The notes: generated by a model not told the origin, from the letters alone. Shown: positions 1 through 10,090, numbered from the stretch's first letter. The stretch is DNA of 64,000 bases from Mycosarcoma maydis (GCF_000328475.2 NC_026480.1:1054001-1118000); one strand, 5' to 3'. A program made the numbers and translations.

Positions 1-447
1 CTGGCCGGTGTGGTGGCGTACACACTGCTCAACTATTGGGGTATCCCGGGCTTTTTGCGCCACGTCGACAACGTGGCGCGATACTACGCTAAGCGTCGTG
101 ACAATTTTGAGGCTAAAGCGAACAAGGTATTGGGCGCAGCTGGTGTAGCACAATGGGTTACACCGGTCGCCGGAATGTTTTTGTGGCTGAGGCTCAACCT
201 TCCACCCACAGGTCAGGGTGAGTCGGAAGGCGACAGTTTTGCCTTGATCTCGGATAAGGCCAAGGCGGCAGGTGTATTGGCAGTACCCGGCGTAGCATTC
301 ATTCCGGACGGCAGCAAATCGTGCTATGTGCGCACCAGTTTCAGTATCATTGCCGAGGACGATGTCGAAGAGGCCTTCAATCGCCTCCGAAATGTGGTGC
401 TGGACGCCTGGAAGGACGCTGGTAAGCCGATGCCTGAGCTCGCTTAA
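1..447 (+). CDS. PLP-dependent aminotransferase, C-terminal part (Aro8 / aminoadipate-kynurenine type)
   Basis: Only the last 148 codons lie in the window; the frame is open from base 1, so the gene begins upstream. The visible part is the small C-terminal domain of a fold-type I aminotransferase: an alternating helix with AKRRDNFEAKANK, then VTPVAGMFLWLRL, the stretch VLAVPGVAFIPDG and the arginine in SCYVRTSFS that normally binds the substrate carboxylate. The order and wording fit the Aro8/Aro9 and kynurenine/alpha-aminoadipate aminotransferase family, which transaminates aromatic amino acids or 2-aminoadipate with 2-oxoglutarate. The PLP lysine would be upstream and cannot be checked. No C-terminal peroxisomal tripeptide is present (ends ELA). 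Family assignment is fairly sure; substrate is inference. Confidence 0.7.
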   Translation: MAGVVAYTLLNYWGIPGFLRHVDNVARYYAKRRDNFEAKANKVLGAAGVAQWVTPVAGMFLWLRLNLPPTGQGESEGDSFALISDKAKAAGVLAVPGVAFIPDGSKSCYVRTSFSIIAEDDVEEAFNRLRNVVLDAWKDAGKPMPELA

Positions 448-1637
448 ATGGGCTTGCTTGTTGAATTCAGAGCGATAGATTCGCATGTTCGTATGTCCCT
501 CTCTGTCTTTGTTGATGTCACATCTCGTCCACTTTCTTCTCAGCATAGAATTCCATCTCGAACCCGCGTCGATTGAACATCATGCATTGACCCTTGTCTG
601 AGCTTTGTCCGTGCTTTGGTTACGATTGCATCCAGCAGCAATCGTTCCGATTTGCTTTCTGACAAGCGAATCTGTGAGCGCCTTGTGCGCATGTGCGCAT
701 GACGAAGCAGGGTCCAAGCGTGATCCAAGACAAGTTAGACGCGACTTGCTATTCGAGTACGGGGTCGTTTCTGCACAGGTACCACGAAAAACCGGATCGA
801 CCTCGAACGTGAAAAGAGCTTGGACACAGAACGGAGACTGACTCTCGATCACGGACGATGGGCAGGATTGCCAGACTCTGACCATCTCGTCGAAAGCAGC
901 AGCGCGTCATGTACGCTGTGAATGTGGATTGCTGTGTCGATCGGAGATCAAAATAGCTGAAAAGTTAAGCTGCTATCTTAGGGATATGAGTATTTTAAAA
1001 ATGGATTTGATTTTCCGTGAAGCACAAGAACGGAAGAACGCCATTTGACGTCACCTCTGATTTAGTGCCGTGCTGATCCACTTTGCTCGCAATCTTCAAC
1101 GCGTCCTCTGCAACGACAGGGTCGAGCTTGAGAAGAAACCGCTTTCAGTTCTCATGGCACGAGCAACACAGCATGGCATGCAACTCGAACTTGATTAGTG
1201 TAGCTTCCCTGATGGGTTAGGGTTGGTCTATGCCCAAGATGGATATTTCTCCTCCAGACCCGCTTGTGCAAGTGTCGCTTCGATGCGTGTGTCAAACATG
1301 GCCAGCCTCGTCATTGAGCATGGCAGCGGAACGCGGACGCTCGCGTATCGTCCTTGTGTCCACTCTCGTCGTGTAAAGCTGCCGTCCTCGTCAAAGGTTC
1401 CTCTTATAAGAGACGTCTCTCTTTAAAAGAGCAACGCGTCGAAGTTTCCTCATCTACCATTCACCACCTTGCCCCCTTGCCACGTGCTAGCCTCGCCCCG
1501 AACTGGGTCCAGTTCGGCCCTTGCTTCCTCACCCATCTGCGGTCATCAGCCTGAACGAGCCGCGTAATTGGGCCACCAAATCCAGTGATTCTTTTGCCCG
1601 CCAATCCCCAGCTCGGAGCTGTCAATATACATCCAAA
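448..1637. other. Intergenic region upstream of the Frag1-family gene
   Basis: No convincing gene; the short open frames here lack family features and overlap each other. It holds the 3' flank of the aminotransferase and the promoter of the membrane protein at 1638. The notable part is a run of adjacent palindromes at 1401-1431 and a CACGTG core near 1481. Confidence 0.6.
1401..1431. promoter_or_regulatory. Three abutting palindromes upstream of the Frag1-family gene
   Basis: CTCTTATAAGAG (1401-1412) is a perfect 12-bp palindrome. It overlaps AGACGTCT (1411-1418), a perfect 8-bp palindrome with an ACGT core, and is followed by CTCTTTAAAAGAG (1419-1431), a near-perfect one. The block lies about 210-240 bp before the start codon. 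The TATAA and TTTAAA cores could serve as TATA elements and the ACGT core as a bZIP site; both are inference. Confidence 0.35.
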
Positions 1638-2804
1638 ATGGCCAAGATCGGGTGGTTCGGACTGTTTTACCTTCTGCCCATCGCCACGTTCGCATGCTGG
1701 ACTACGGCTATCGTTGGACTGCTTGTCATCTGGGCGGTGCGTGATCGGTTCCGCGAGTATGAATCCGAAGAAGCCTCAGTGGTCTTTATCTCGGACGTGG
1801 GAGCGCAGCACAAGACGTTCTTCATCATCTTTTGCTCTTGCACCGCTGGGTTCTACATCCTCACCACGCTTGCTGAACGACACTTGCGTCACCAACGCCG
1901 AATTCCAGGCTCGATCCGGAAAAAGCAGACCATCTTGGACATCTGCTCGGTGATCTGCGCTGTCATTGGTTGCGTCGCTTTGATCCTGCTTAGCGTCTTT
2001 GATGCATTCAACCACTCGACGGTTCACTGGAGTATGACGCTCATTTTCGTCGTGTTCGTCGCGCTCTCGGTGCTGTTCCAGGTGTTACAGGTGTTCTCGC
2101 TTTCGCACGACTATGACAGGCTGGCAACGCTCAAAGTGATTGCGATCATCAAGGCCATCATCTTGTCGTTGGCAATTGCGGGGGCGATTGCTTTCATCAT
2201 TTGCTATGGCATTTGCAGGGGCGATGCGCTGCCGGGCAACGACCGCTGCGATCGGATTATTTCTGCAGCAGCAGTCTGTGAGTGGGCGATTGCCTTCTTG
2301 CTCGCCATCTTTTTCCTTACGTACCTCGTTGATCTATGGCCTGCGCACAAGCGTGCCAGGTTGGGTCTTAGCTTGGACGGAGGCTTGGTTGAAAACAAGC
2401 AGCTCGCCAAGGAGCAAGGTGTCGACGACAAGCCTACGGCTCCTTACGCTATCGATGGTGTTGAAAACAACAACACGTACTACCCAAGTCAGGCTGCTCA
2501 GCAGTACCACAATGGCAACACTGGTAATGCTGTCTACCCTGCTCCTGCTGTCGCGCATTCCGTTACGTCTCAACACGGCGTCCAGCCAAGCCCGGCTGGA
2601 ATCGCCGCTATCGAGTCAAGCCCACTCAATGCTCCTTCCACTTTACCCGGCTCGGAGAGAGGCAGTCTCTACCAAACCCCCATGACAGAGGCCCGCCCTT
2701 ACCCCAACAACGACGTCACGCACAGCTTGTACACCAGTGACCCCGCCTACAACACCAGCTATCCACACCCTACCAATGCCCCCTCTCACAACACCTTCCG
2801 TTGA
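1638..2804 (+). CDS. Frag1/DRAM/Sfk1-family multispanning membrane protein
   Basis: This 388-residue protein has six hydrophobic segments at about residues 8-32, 53-75, 95-118, 127-150, 160-190 and 200-228, followed by a ~155-residue hydrophilic tail rich in Pro, Ser, Asn and Tyr. The N-terminal half matches the Frag1/DRAM/Sfk1 layout (family known from yeast Sfk1, which affects PI4P and sterol retention at the plasma membrane, and animal DRAM and PGAP2-like proteins). The start at 1638 was chosen over an upstream in-frame ATG at 1521 because it sits in good context (atccaaaATGG) directly before the first membrane segment, and the extra 39 residues look like translated leader. The tail has several Tyr-containing repeats (NNNTYYPS, YQTPMTE, NTSYPHP) that could be cytosolic binding sites. 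Function in this organism is not known from the sequence. Confidence 0.7.
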   Translation: MAKIGWFGLFYLLPIATFACWTTAIVGLLVIWAVRDRFREYESEEASVVFISDVGAQHKTFFIIFCSCTAGFYILTTLAERHLRHQRRIPGSIRKKQTILDICSVICAVIGCVALILLSVFDAFNHSTVHWSMTLIFVVFVALSVLFQVLQVFSLSHDYDRLATLKVIAIIKAIILSLAIAGAIAFIICYGICRGDALPGNDRCDRIISAAAVCEWAIAFLLAIFFLTYLVDLWPAHKRARLGLSLDGGLVENKQLAKEQGVDDKPTAPYAIDGVENNNTYYPSQAAQQYHNGNTGNAVYPAPAVAHSVTSQHGVQPSPAGIAAIESSPLNAPSTLPGSERGSLYQTPMTEARPYPNNDVTHSLYTSDPAYNTSYPHPTNAPSHNTFR

Positions 2805-3052
2805 ACAGCCGTGTCCCATAGTCCTTCTTACTGCTTCTCGAGTCTGGATGTTTTCGTATAGATCGATTGCAGACCCAAGATGCACGTCTTCACCCCTGTA
2901 TACTCTTGGATACCATTTCATGATCGATCCCATATGAGATTTCACAGACCAGCTTAGCCTAGCAGTGTGTCGACAGCACAAAACCTCACGATCTGCTGTG
3001 TGATAAAGGTGCATTGCTTGGAACATCTACCGAGAGTGCGTGGTGTGGGTAT

Positions 3053-5182
3053 CTAGACCCGCAGATACTTGATCAGTACCTGCGGCGGCTCGATGCCAAA
3101 CTGGTCTCGCTGCCTCGCGATCAGCGTATCCAGCGTTAGAATGGGGCATTGCTCTGCAACATATCGATCGCCTTTGCGACTGTAGTCCATCACAGCAGGT
3201 GCTGGTTTGAATCCCTGCTCTTCCTCATCTAGATCCAATAAGTCTGCTGCAGAACCAGCCCTTGAGCGCACCTCGTCATTCTCTTGGTCCTCTTGGACTT
3301 CTTCGTCGGCATACATCGAGCTGCCAAATGATGACGATGGCGTCTGTACCGGAATGAGTTCTTCTGGATCACCCTCCTCGTCCCAGTTCACCTTGTTCGG
3401 CCCAGGACCCGCCAAGATGGGTATTGCGCGTGAGTGTACATTTGTGTCCTCTTCATCTTCGTCTAAAGTGGGCGGCGATGGCTCTTCTAGAGTATCGCGT
3501 GCCCAGTCCATACCCCATGTCGAGAAGAGGGTGGTAAAAGTCCAGTTTCGGAGATCACGAGCGTGTGTCGATTGGATCGACTTTTGATCTGGATCCTCAG
3601 GTGCCATTCGATTCAGACAATATCGTTGCGTTAGCGTTTCCACCAGTATACGATCGAAGAAGCCGTCCTTATAAGCAGCGCGGTACTTCCGCAGGTCTTT
3701 GCGAGATTGCAATTTGGTAGTTGCACCCGTCGAGTCGGCGAAGAATTCGGAGGACGGCGTGGAACGATGAATCGCGGCAGGGTCGCTGAGCAATGAGTAA
3801 GTGCAGATCGAATCAATGATAGCGTCAACAAGATCCGATTGCTCTCCAGAAGTCATGTACGCTTCTCGTGTATTCTGTGCTATGCCAGCCAAGATGCGCT
3901 CAATGACACGTTCGACCATGAAGCGCACCGGATCGTTCAACGCAAGGGCAGCAAGAGCTTCGTCGAGCTTGGGATGCATTGAATCGCCCATCGGTGTAGC
4001 TGTGGCCGAGGTCATGGGTGATGAGCCGTTTGCACGAGCAGGCAACGTCCCCCAGCCTGAACCTGTACGGCCAAGACCCGTACGATTTGCTAGAGGTGTG
4101 GCGGTGCCGGAAGTGCCAAGCTTGAGAGCAGGCGTGCGGTTTCCGTTGGATGCCATGCGTAAGCTCTCTGTCTTGATGACATTGGCAATGAAAGTGATAC
4201 GCTGAAGACCATGTGGAAGCGCTGGATCGAGGATACGCTTCTGAATTCTGGCTGTGTAGTCGTTGCCCACCAGCGCTGCTAAGAGTGGGAGCATAGATGT
4301 GGGAATGCCGAGAGCAGCGGCCAGCTTTGGTGAAGAGTAAGAGGTAAAGCGAATGGCTGTGAGCGTGCCTTCTTTGGCGTCTAGTGGAGGTCTGTCAAGG
4401 GTCTGAGCTGATGCAACCAGAGCTGGTGCGCCTTTTCCTCCTCTTCTTCCTTTTGCCTTTCCACCTTTTCCAACTTGTTCGAACCCATCGTCCTCGAAAG
4501 CGCCACTAGCGACAGCAACCGATTGCGGGGCGTGAGGGTGCGCCTTGAGCTGCACGAGGTACTCGATCGTATTGAGGGGCACGTAGCCGCGACAGTGAGA
4601 GGATCGAGCACAAAGAATGAAAAAGTCAGAGTCATTACTGACTGCCCAGCCACCCAGATCGTTCGCAAGCTGGGCCACAGGACCGTCTGCTTCGATCTCT
4701 TCGATTACAACCTTGACATTGCACTGGCGAAGCGCTTCGAGCGTACAATCGTAAAGAAGCGGAGGAAAGACACCCATTGAAGCCTGAAAGCTGGGCTTAA
4801 GACGCCACGATGAGCGCATGAACGCCGAGTTGTTGGACGCGCTCTCTCCTAGACGTGACAGCACTGTTGGGATCTTAAGTGGAAGATTAGGGCCATCAAA
4901 GATAAAGATAGGCTCGAGACCTGCCTGTCGCAATGCATTCACGACTCGACGGACGTGCAAAGTATAGCCGATGTACTCGCCACCGCGAACAGATTCGGTG
5001 AAAAAGTCGAGATAGATGCGGAAGATCCACGCCCAACCGTCAATAACGAAGGGCCCACCAGTGGTGAAAGCGTTTGACGAGCTCGAAGCTGCATCGGCAG
5101 CGCCCTTCACGGGAATGGTCACCTGCTCAGAAACCGCAGAGCGGATCTGTTCAACGTACGAGGTCAAGCCCTTGACTCCCAT
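3053..5182 (-). CDS. Asteroid-family (ASTE1-like) XPG/FEN1-fold protein
   Basis: 709 residues, no intron. It opens with MGVKGLTSYVEQ, the XPG N-terminal signature. Acidic active-site positions of the FEN1/XPG nuclease fold are visible: D48 in VIDGW, D96 in IFIFDGPN, E164/D166 in EIEADGPVA (XPG-I) and D184/D186 in SNDSDFF. The spacing and the SNDSDFF wording fit the Asteroid branch (Drosophila asteroid, human ASTE1) rather than FEN1 itself; human ASTE1 has been described as a structure-specific endonuclease acting on DNA ends. The residues needed for metal binding appear intact, so nuclease activity is plausible. The middle (about 230-420) contains low-complexity Gly/Ser/Lys stretches, and residues ~575-665 are acidic and disordered. 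It is convergent with the Frag1-family gene. Confidence 0.75.
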   Translation of the reverse strand: MGVKGLTSYVEQIRSAVSEQVTIPVKGAADAASSSSNAFTTGGPFVIDGWAWIFRIYLDFFTESVRGGEYIGYTLHVRRVVNALRQAGLEPIFIFDGPNLPLKIPTVLSRLGESASNNSAFMRSSWRLKPSFQASMGVFPPLLYDCTLEALRQCNVKVVIEEIEADGPVAQLANDLGGWAVSNDSDFFILCARSSHCRGYVPLNTIEYLVQLKAHPHAPQSVAVASGAFEDDGFEQVGKGGKAKGRRGGKGAPALVASAQTLDRPPLDAKEGTLTAIRFTSYSSPKLAAALGIPTSMLPLLAALVGNDYTARIQKRILDPALPHGLQRITFIANVIKTESLRMASNGNRTPALKLGTSGTATPLANRTGLGRTGSGWGTLPARANGSSPMTSATATPMGDSMHPKLDEALAALALNDPVRFMVERVIERILAGIAQNTREAYMTSGEQSDLVDAIIDSICTYSLLSDPAAIHRSTPSSEFFADSTGATTKLQSRKDLRKYRAAYKDGFFDRILVETLTQRYCLNRMAPEDPDQKSIQSTHARDLRNWTFTTLFSTWGMDWARDTLEEPSPPTLDEDEEDTNVHSRAIPILAGPGPNKVNWDEEGDPEELIPVQTPSSSFGSSMYADEEVQEDQENDEVRSRAGSAADLLDLDEEEQGFKPAPAVMDYSRKGDRYVAEQCPILTLDTLIARQRDQFGIEPPQVLIKYLRV

Positions 5183-5515
5183 AGTTTGCTCGATCTGCTC
5201 CGTGTTGGCCGTCTAGCTTTGGACTCGGTGAAGAAGGAGAGGAGGGACAAACACCAAGATCAGTCAAGGTCGTTCGTGTGAAATGCAGACCTCCACACAA
5301 AGACTTGGCTAATGGTCAATATTTTGGTGCGGAGCCGCAACTCACGACTCAGACTCACTCCTGACTTGACGACGCAAAAAATACAAAAAACAAGAAACAA
5401 GAAACAGAAAAGGACACACTAGGTACGTCAGTCACGAGTCACGAGTGACGCACGCGCATAACCACCCTGTGACGGCTCCAGAACTGAGCTGTTAGGCCGA
5501 GAAGAACTAAGAACC

Positions 5516-5560
5516 AATCGTGAATCGTGAATCGTGAATCGTGAATCGTGAAAATCGTGA
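5516..5560. repeat. Tandem 7-bp repeat (AATCGTG)n
   Basis: Five head-to-tail copies of AATCGTG with a slightly degenerate last unit. Each unit is the hexamer TCGTGA plus one A. Confidence 0.9.
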
Positions 5561-6354
5561 GTGTGAATCTTGGATTTCGGCAAAGACCTTGTGCCTGGAT
5601 CGTCTTGCACGTTGGACAATCACGAATGGTTTGCGGATCTATTTATCGCCGTCTGATGCTTCTATTGTGTAATGGATGACATTCACGATTGTTCAGATCT
5701 GATGGAGCATGATGCGGCTGAAACAGGGCGGACGTTTTCCTTCCTACATTCTGTTCAGATGAAAGCACGTGGTCGTATGGCAGAGACTCGACAACTGAAC
5801 CATGAACCAAAACTGCGTTCGGCAACTTGGGACTGCTCGGCAGCTCGAACTGTCTTGCTTGGCATTTTCCGCGTTGCCTGAGCGTTGGCTTTCGTCTCTC
5901 AGTATCGTTGCGGCAGAGAGAAAAAAATGCACTTCAACGTCGGTGGGCAAGAAGCAAGGTCCGATTTGATCTCTTTTCGAATGAGACATCTTCTGACGCG
6001 AAAGAAAGTGGACTCGGAGCTCAAGAGGAGCGTCACTTAAAGACAAGAGTTAGGTAGAGAAGATGAGAGTGGGGGATCCAATGACGCCAAGATCGCAGCC
6101 ACTGCCGCCTGGAAGCCGTCGGCACCACCATGAAACTTTGAGGATATCGAATGCGTTTACTTGAGCACTTGGGCACGTCTGGCAACTTTGCTAACCGCTT
6201 GCGTCTCTGCCCTGCTCTAAGATTGTGCTTTCGAGTGGTCAGAGTCTGTGAATCGTGAGTGTCAGACTTCGTGTCTGTCAGCCTGCCGAGATCGCCGGCT
6301 AGTTGAAATATTAGCGGAGATCGCGCCTTGATTTTGCTTGGCAACTCGAGCCCC

Positions 6355-6395
6355 AATCACGAATCACGAATCACGAATCACGAATCACGAATCGG
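6355..6395. repeat. Tandem 7-bp repeat (AATCACG)n
   Basis: Five complete copies of AATCACG followed by a partial one, i.e. TCACGA hexamers spaced by one A. Its hexamer is the reverse complement of the one in the 5516 array, so the two arrays are imperfectly inverted around ~800 bp. Confidence 0.9.
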
Positions 6396-6784
6396 CTTTG
6401 CTGCCAAAGATGGCTTACGACACTCCAATTTCACCTTTGGACCTGCTCAAGGATGCCGACTGGAATGATTGCAAGGCAGAGTGTCCACCCGCCGACTGGC
6501 CTCGGATGAAACCCGTCGCGCACGGCCGCAGTATTCTGCCGTGGGGACGCGGACTGCCCACTCGGCTCAGTCCATTCACGTCTCCCTTCGGTGCGACATA
6601 AGGGTCTCTGTTTTAGCCGCCTCTCTGCTTTAACCGTTCACTTGATTCACGATTTCCGCCTGACCGTACATCCTGCCACCTCCAACATCACCATCCTCAT
6701 CGCAACGGTCGCCAACTTTTTGATCCTTCCGAATTGATCAATCTTTCGCTTCGCTTGACTGTCTACTTACACACTCCCGCGCCC

Positions 6785-8104
6785 ATGGCAGAAGCACGCA
6801 AAGCAGTCGAAGACCTCGTCCGCCTTTCGAGCCGCGTAATTCGCATCCTCGGCCAAAACCCGGGTTCTTATACCCTAGCCGGAACTAACACGTACCTCAT
6901 CTCAACTCCTCCTGTGACCTCTTCTAAGCTCGTATCCCGCCCTTCCGTATTGGTTGATACTGGCGAGGGAATCGAATCGTACATTCCGATCCTGGAACGC
7001 GCTCTCAAGGGCGCTGTCGATGGTGATGCACTTACCAAGCCAGCATCGTCAAAGCGTCAAGATGCGACCGAGGAGGATGAAGAGGACGAAGATGATCTTA
7101 CATCGTGGATCTCCGACATCGTCCTGACCCACAGACATCATGATCACGTTGGCGGCCTGCCCTCCATCCTTTCTCTGCTCTCCAGGTTAAGAGCAGAAGC
7201 GACGGTGACGTTGCCTGCACCAAGGATACACAAGTTCCCCGATGCCGAGTCGGATCCAAACCTTGTCAACATGCTGCACAGCCTGCCAAAAGGCTCGTTT
7301 ACTCCGTATAGTCAGAACGAAGGCGTAGCGTCGCCTCTATGGCCGCTGCGTGAGGGTTCGGTTGTCCGTGTGGCCAACGACGACAACGTTTCTTCTTCGC
7401 TCCAGGTACTGCACACACCTGGCCACACGGCCGACCACATCTGTCTCTTGTTGAACGAGGAAAAGACGCTACTCACAGGTGACCACGTTTTGGGTGAGGG
7501 AACTACAGTATTCGAAGACCTTACTGCGTACATGTCGAGTTTGCGCAAGTGCTCGCATGCTTTGGAGCAGCTCGGGCCTTCGCAAGTCGAAGCGGCATGG
7601 ACGGACGAGAATCGTCTGTACCCTGCCCATGGACCCGTAGTGGAGCAAGGCAGAAAGATGCTCAAGCAGTACCTCGACCATCGACTCGAACGAGAAGCGC
7701 AAGTTGTCGAGTTGCTCAAGACGTCACCGGAAGCAGATGGAGCTCCAAGTACATCTACGATCACAGTTGCGGGCATCGAGCATCAAATTGGTTCGCCCTG
7801 GAAGATCCGGCAGATGGTGCTCAAGCTGTATTCGAACTACCCAGAGAACTTGTTCCCCGCGGCAGCGCGTGGATTGTACCTCCATCTGCGCACATTGTCA
7901 TCTCCAGATGTCGAGCAGGGCAAAGCCTCGCGAGTGAGGTGTCTACAGACCACATCTTTTGCCAAGGGAGCGTCGGCGGAAGCGGTCGAGGATGTGGGCA
8001 ACTGTCCACCTATGCCGCAGAGCGATGCGGAATGGGTCGAAGCGATGGAGCTCAGCTGGGCGCTCCTTTTGTCTCCATCGTCATCTATGCAGTCGGCCCT
8101 CTAG
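6785..8104 (+). CDS. LACTB2-type metallo-beta-lactamase-fold hydrolase
   Basis: 439 residues, single exon. The metallo-beta-lactamase signature THRHHDHVGG lies at residues 115-124; further metal ligands are H210/H214 in LHTPGHTADH and D233 in TGDHVLGEG, so the di-zinc site looks complete. The C-terminal part (from about 300) has the winged-helix-like region of the LACTB2 branch, including SPWKIRQMVLKLYSNYP. Human LACTB2 is a mitochondrial single-strand endoribonuclease, while fungal relatives include thioesterases of polyketide clusters; no polyketide synthase is nearby, so the housekeeping role is more likely. An acidic loop (TEEDEEDEDD, 95-104) is inserted before the metal motif. The start at 6785 (cgcccATGG) is preferred to 6734, since homology begins soon after it. 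No clear mitochondrial presequence is seen. Confidence 0.8.
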   Translation: MAEARKAVEDLVRLSSRVIRILGQNPGSYTLAGTNTYLISTPPVTSSKLVSRPSVLVDTGEGIESYIPILERALKGAVDGDALTKPASSKRQDATEEDEEDEDDLTSWISDIVLTHRHHDHVGGLPSILSLLSRLRAEATVTLPAPRIHKFPDAESDPNLVNMLHSLPKGSFTPYSQNEGVASPLWPLREGSVVRVANDDNVSSSLQVLHTPGHTADHICLLLNEEKTLLTGDHVLGEGTTVFEDLTAYMSSLRKCSHALEQLGPSQVEAAWTDENRLYPAHGPVVEQGRKMLKQYLDHRLEREAQVVELLKTSPEADGAPSTSTITVAGIEHQIGSPWKIRQMVLKLYSNYPENLFPAAARGLYLHLRTLSSPDVEQGKASRVRCLQTTSFAKGASAEAVEDVGNCPPMPQSDAEWVEAMELSWALLLSPSSSMQSAL

Positions 8105-8740
8105 GCTCTGTCCCATCTCCAATCAACTTCAATATACCATGATTCACGATTGTGGATTTGCCCCTGTTTGTTTCATTCTCGTTTCCCCCCTATTGGACAT
8201 GGTCAGGTCCGTTTGTGAGTGAGAAGGGCGAGCAACGACGTGGGCGGGTGCGCTAAATTCATGCATTCCGGCACAATTCAAGGCTTGGCGTGCATCAGTG
8301 TTCGGCACGGTAACTAAGTTACTGTATTTCCAGACTCACTCATTCGTGATTCAGATTGCCAGCACGTGCTGAGCCTGCGGCTCGAACGTCTCATGTCTTG
8401 AAGGCTGCCCAAAGAGATGGAACTCGGAAATCGTGAATGTCACGCGTGAACACGAGAAAATACAGCCAGTGTTAGAGGTGGGACAAGTGACATTCGAGCA
8501 GATTTTGCGTGTTCGCACGTCCGTGTTCATGTTTTAGCATGCGAGGGTTTTTTGTGTCGTTGGAACAATCACGAAGCACGAATATCGGCCTTGGCAGTCG
8601 TGCAGTCGTGGTTTGGGGTGGTTGGAAGCTGAGTTGTAGACGAACACTTCTTGGCTTGCCTCTACCCGTCATCGCATCGCTGTTGGTGGTCTCGACCAAA
8701 TTCAGCTGCAAGCATTATCGCCAGTAGCGTTGCAGCAACG
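8105..8740. other. Intergenic region before the sulfhydryl oxidase gene
   Basis: No gene supported. It holds heptamer copies near 8142, 8343, 8429 and 8568, a perfect E-box palindrome at 8360-8371, and the promoter and leader of the gene at 8741. Confidence 0.6.
8360..8371. promoter_or_regulatory. Perfect palindrome CAGCACGTGCTG (E-box)
   Basis: A 12-bp perfect palindrome centred on CACGTG, the core bound by bHLH factors such as the Cbf1/Pho4/SREBP types. It lies ~370 bp before the Erv2-like start codon. Function is inferred from the core only. Confidence 0.35.
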
Positions 8741-9610
8741 ATGGTGTCGAGATTCTTCCAACTCGTCTTGTTGGCAGGGATGATCTTACTCATCCCATCG
8801 TTTCTGTACCTTTCGCATCCGTCTCAGCCAACACTGACGGATCCAGCAACAGGGCTCGCCTACACGACTGATTCGATCGTCCACGGTGAAACGACCAACG
8901 ATCTTGCACAGATATCACAGGGCAAAGGAGTCGAACAGTCGGATTGGACCGCATGGAATTGGCATGATGCTTCTGCTAATGTCAACAAAGGTGTACACAA
9001 GGTCGAAGATCAAGTGAAAGGTTTCATCGATCATTGGCGTCCCAATGGCGTCTCACCAGACAACCAAGTCGCACCCTCGGAATCAGCAGCTCAACTTAAA
9101 ACCAAACCATCGTCTTCGCACCCATCGACCACAACAAGTAGCACCAAAGATGTCGAGCGTCTACCTGGCATCATTATGCCCAAAATGGGCAACACCACTG
9201 CCAAAGAAGCACTCGGACGTTCCACATGGCACTTTCTTCATACCATGACATTACGTTTTCCCGAAAAGCCGACAAAGCAGGAATCGGAAACGCTTCGAAG
9301 CTTCTTCTATACGTTTGCGCAGCTGTATCCGTGCGGGGAGTGTGCGCGCCACTTTCAGCAACTCATTCGCGAGCTTCCGCCCCAAGTGGGCTCGAGGAAA
9401 GGCGCAAGTAACTGGCTGTGTGTTGTGCACAACGAGGTGAACAAGAGTCTGGGCAAACCCGAGTTTGCGTGCGATAAGCTCGACGAGAGCTACGATTGTG
9501 GTTGTCGAGACGACCCAACCAAGCTCAAGAGTGCCACAGTCACACAAACATCCAAGCTGCTCGCAGCGACGCCAACCACGACCTCGCAAGTGTTGACGCC
9601 CATCGCATAG
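8741..9610 (+). CDS. Erv2-type FAD-linked sulfhydryl oxidase (ER)
   Basis: 289 residues. An N-terminal hydrophobic segment (FFQLVLLAGMILLIPSFLYL, residues 5-24) acts as signal anchor, followed by a variable Ser/Thr-rich stalk to about residue 145. The Erv/ALR domain then starts: GRSTWHFLHTMTLRFPEKP, the active-site CxxC in YPCGECARHF (C198, C201), and the FAD-contacting WLCVVHNEVNKSLGKP. The tail DYDCGC-like motif (YDCGCRDD) resembles the C-terminal CGC shuttle pair of yeast Erv2. The enzyme passes electrons from protein thiols to O2 and makes disulfides in the ER lumen. The ER anchor and tail cysteines argue for Erv2 rather than mitochondrial Erv1. Start 8741 precedes the anchor directly; the upstream in-frame extension to 8651 reads like leader. 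Confidence 0.85.
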   Translation: MVSRFFQLVLLAGMILLIPSFLYLSHPSQPTLTDPATGLAYTTDSIVHGETTNDLAQISQGKGVEQSDWTAWNWHDASANVNKGVHKVEDQVKGFIDHWRPNGVSPDNQVAPSESAAQLKTKPSSSHPSTTTSSTKDVERLPGIIMPKMGNTTAKEALGRSTWHFLHTMTLRFPEKPTKQESETLRSFFYTFAQLYPCGECARHFQQLIRELPPQVGSRKGASNWLCVVHNEVNKSLGKPEFACDKLDESYDCGCRDDPTKLKSATVTQTSKLLAATPTTTSQVLTPIA

Positions 9611-10090
9611 CGCCGATCCTCGCCGCTCGAAACATTTGCATCGCCCCCAGTCACGCACATTCTCGAGACCACAGCGTGTCATACGGAAGAATCTCGCTTT
9701 ATACCACTTCTCGGCTCATGTGCAACCCATCCCGTCCGCGCACGTACCTACAACACTGACCCTCTCTACTCTCGCCGCATGCACACGCCATGCATCTTGC
9801 CTCTCAGTTCGACTTTTAACTGGTGGAATGAGAATACCAGATTCCTGCGTGCATTTCTTGACCAGTGTGCAAAGAAATAATGGAAGAGAAGAAAAGTGCA
9901 CTTGGCAATGACGATGACGACAAAAGCAGCCAAGGAAAGCGAAACAAAACGAAAAAAAGTCAAGGTCCCAAAGCTCGGACATCGTCAAGACTCGAGCGGG
10001 GACACTGTTGGACTTAGCCAAGAAAAGATGGAACCGGCCCATCGAGCCATGGTGCAAAGTCTGCAGGTAGTCTAAGTATGAGCAGGGATA
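9611..10090. other. Convergent intergenic region
   Basis: This lies between the 3' ends of the Erv2-like gene and the GH128 gene. No gene or clear repeat seen; A-rich runs around 9935-9960 may belong to transcript ends. Confidence 0.5.

Larger units (their letters stand above)
5183..6784. other. Intergenic region rich in TCGTGA/TCACGA heptamers
   Basis: No gene supported. It contains tandem heptamer arrays at 5516-5560 and 6355-6395, plus single copies near 5342, 5431, 5438, 5620, 5680, 6250 and 6648. It must hold the divergent promoters of the Asteroid gene (leftward) and the LACTB2-like gene (rightward). The last ~100 bp before 6785 are pyrimidine-rich, like a leader. Confidence 0.6.

Noticed and set aside
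1209..1226. Telomere-like GGTTAGGGTTGG and similar CTAACCCTA strings elsewhere
   Set aside because: Only one or two units each; no array and ordinary genes on both sides.
5516..6395. Heptamer arrays as a CRISPR array
   Set aside because: Units are 7 bp and directly abutting with no spacers; the genome is eukaryotic.
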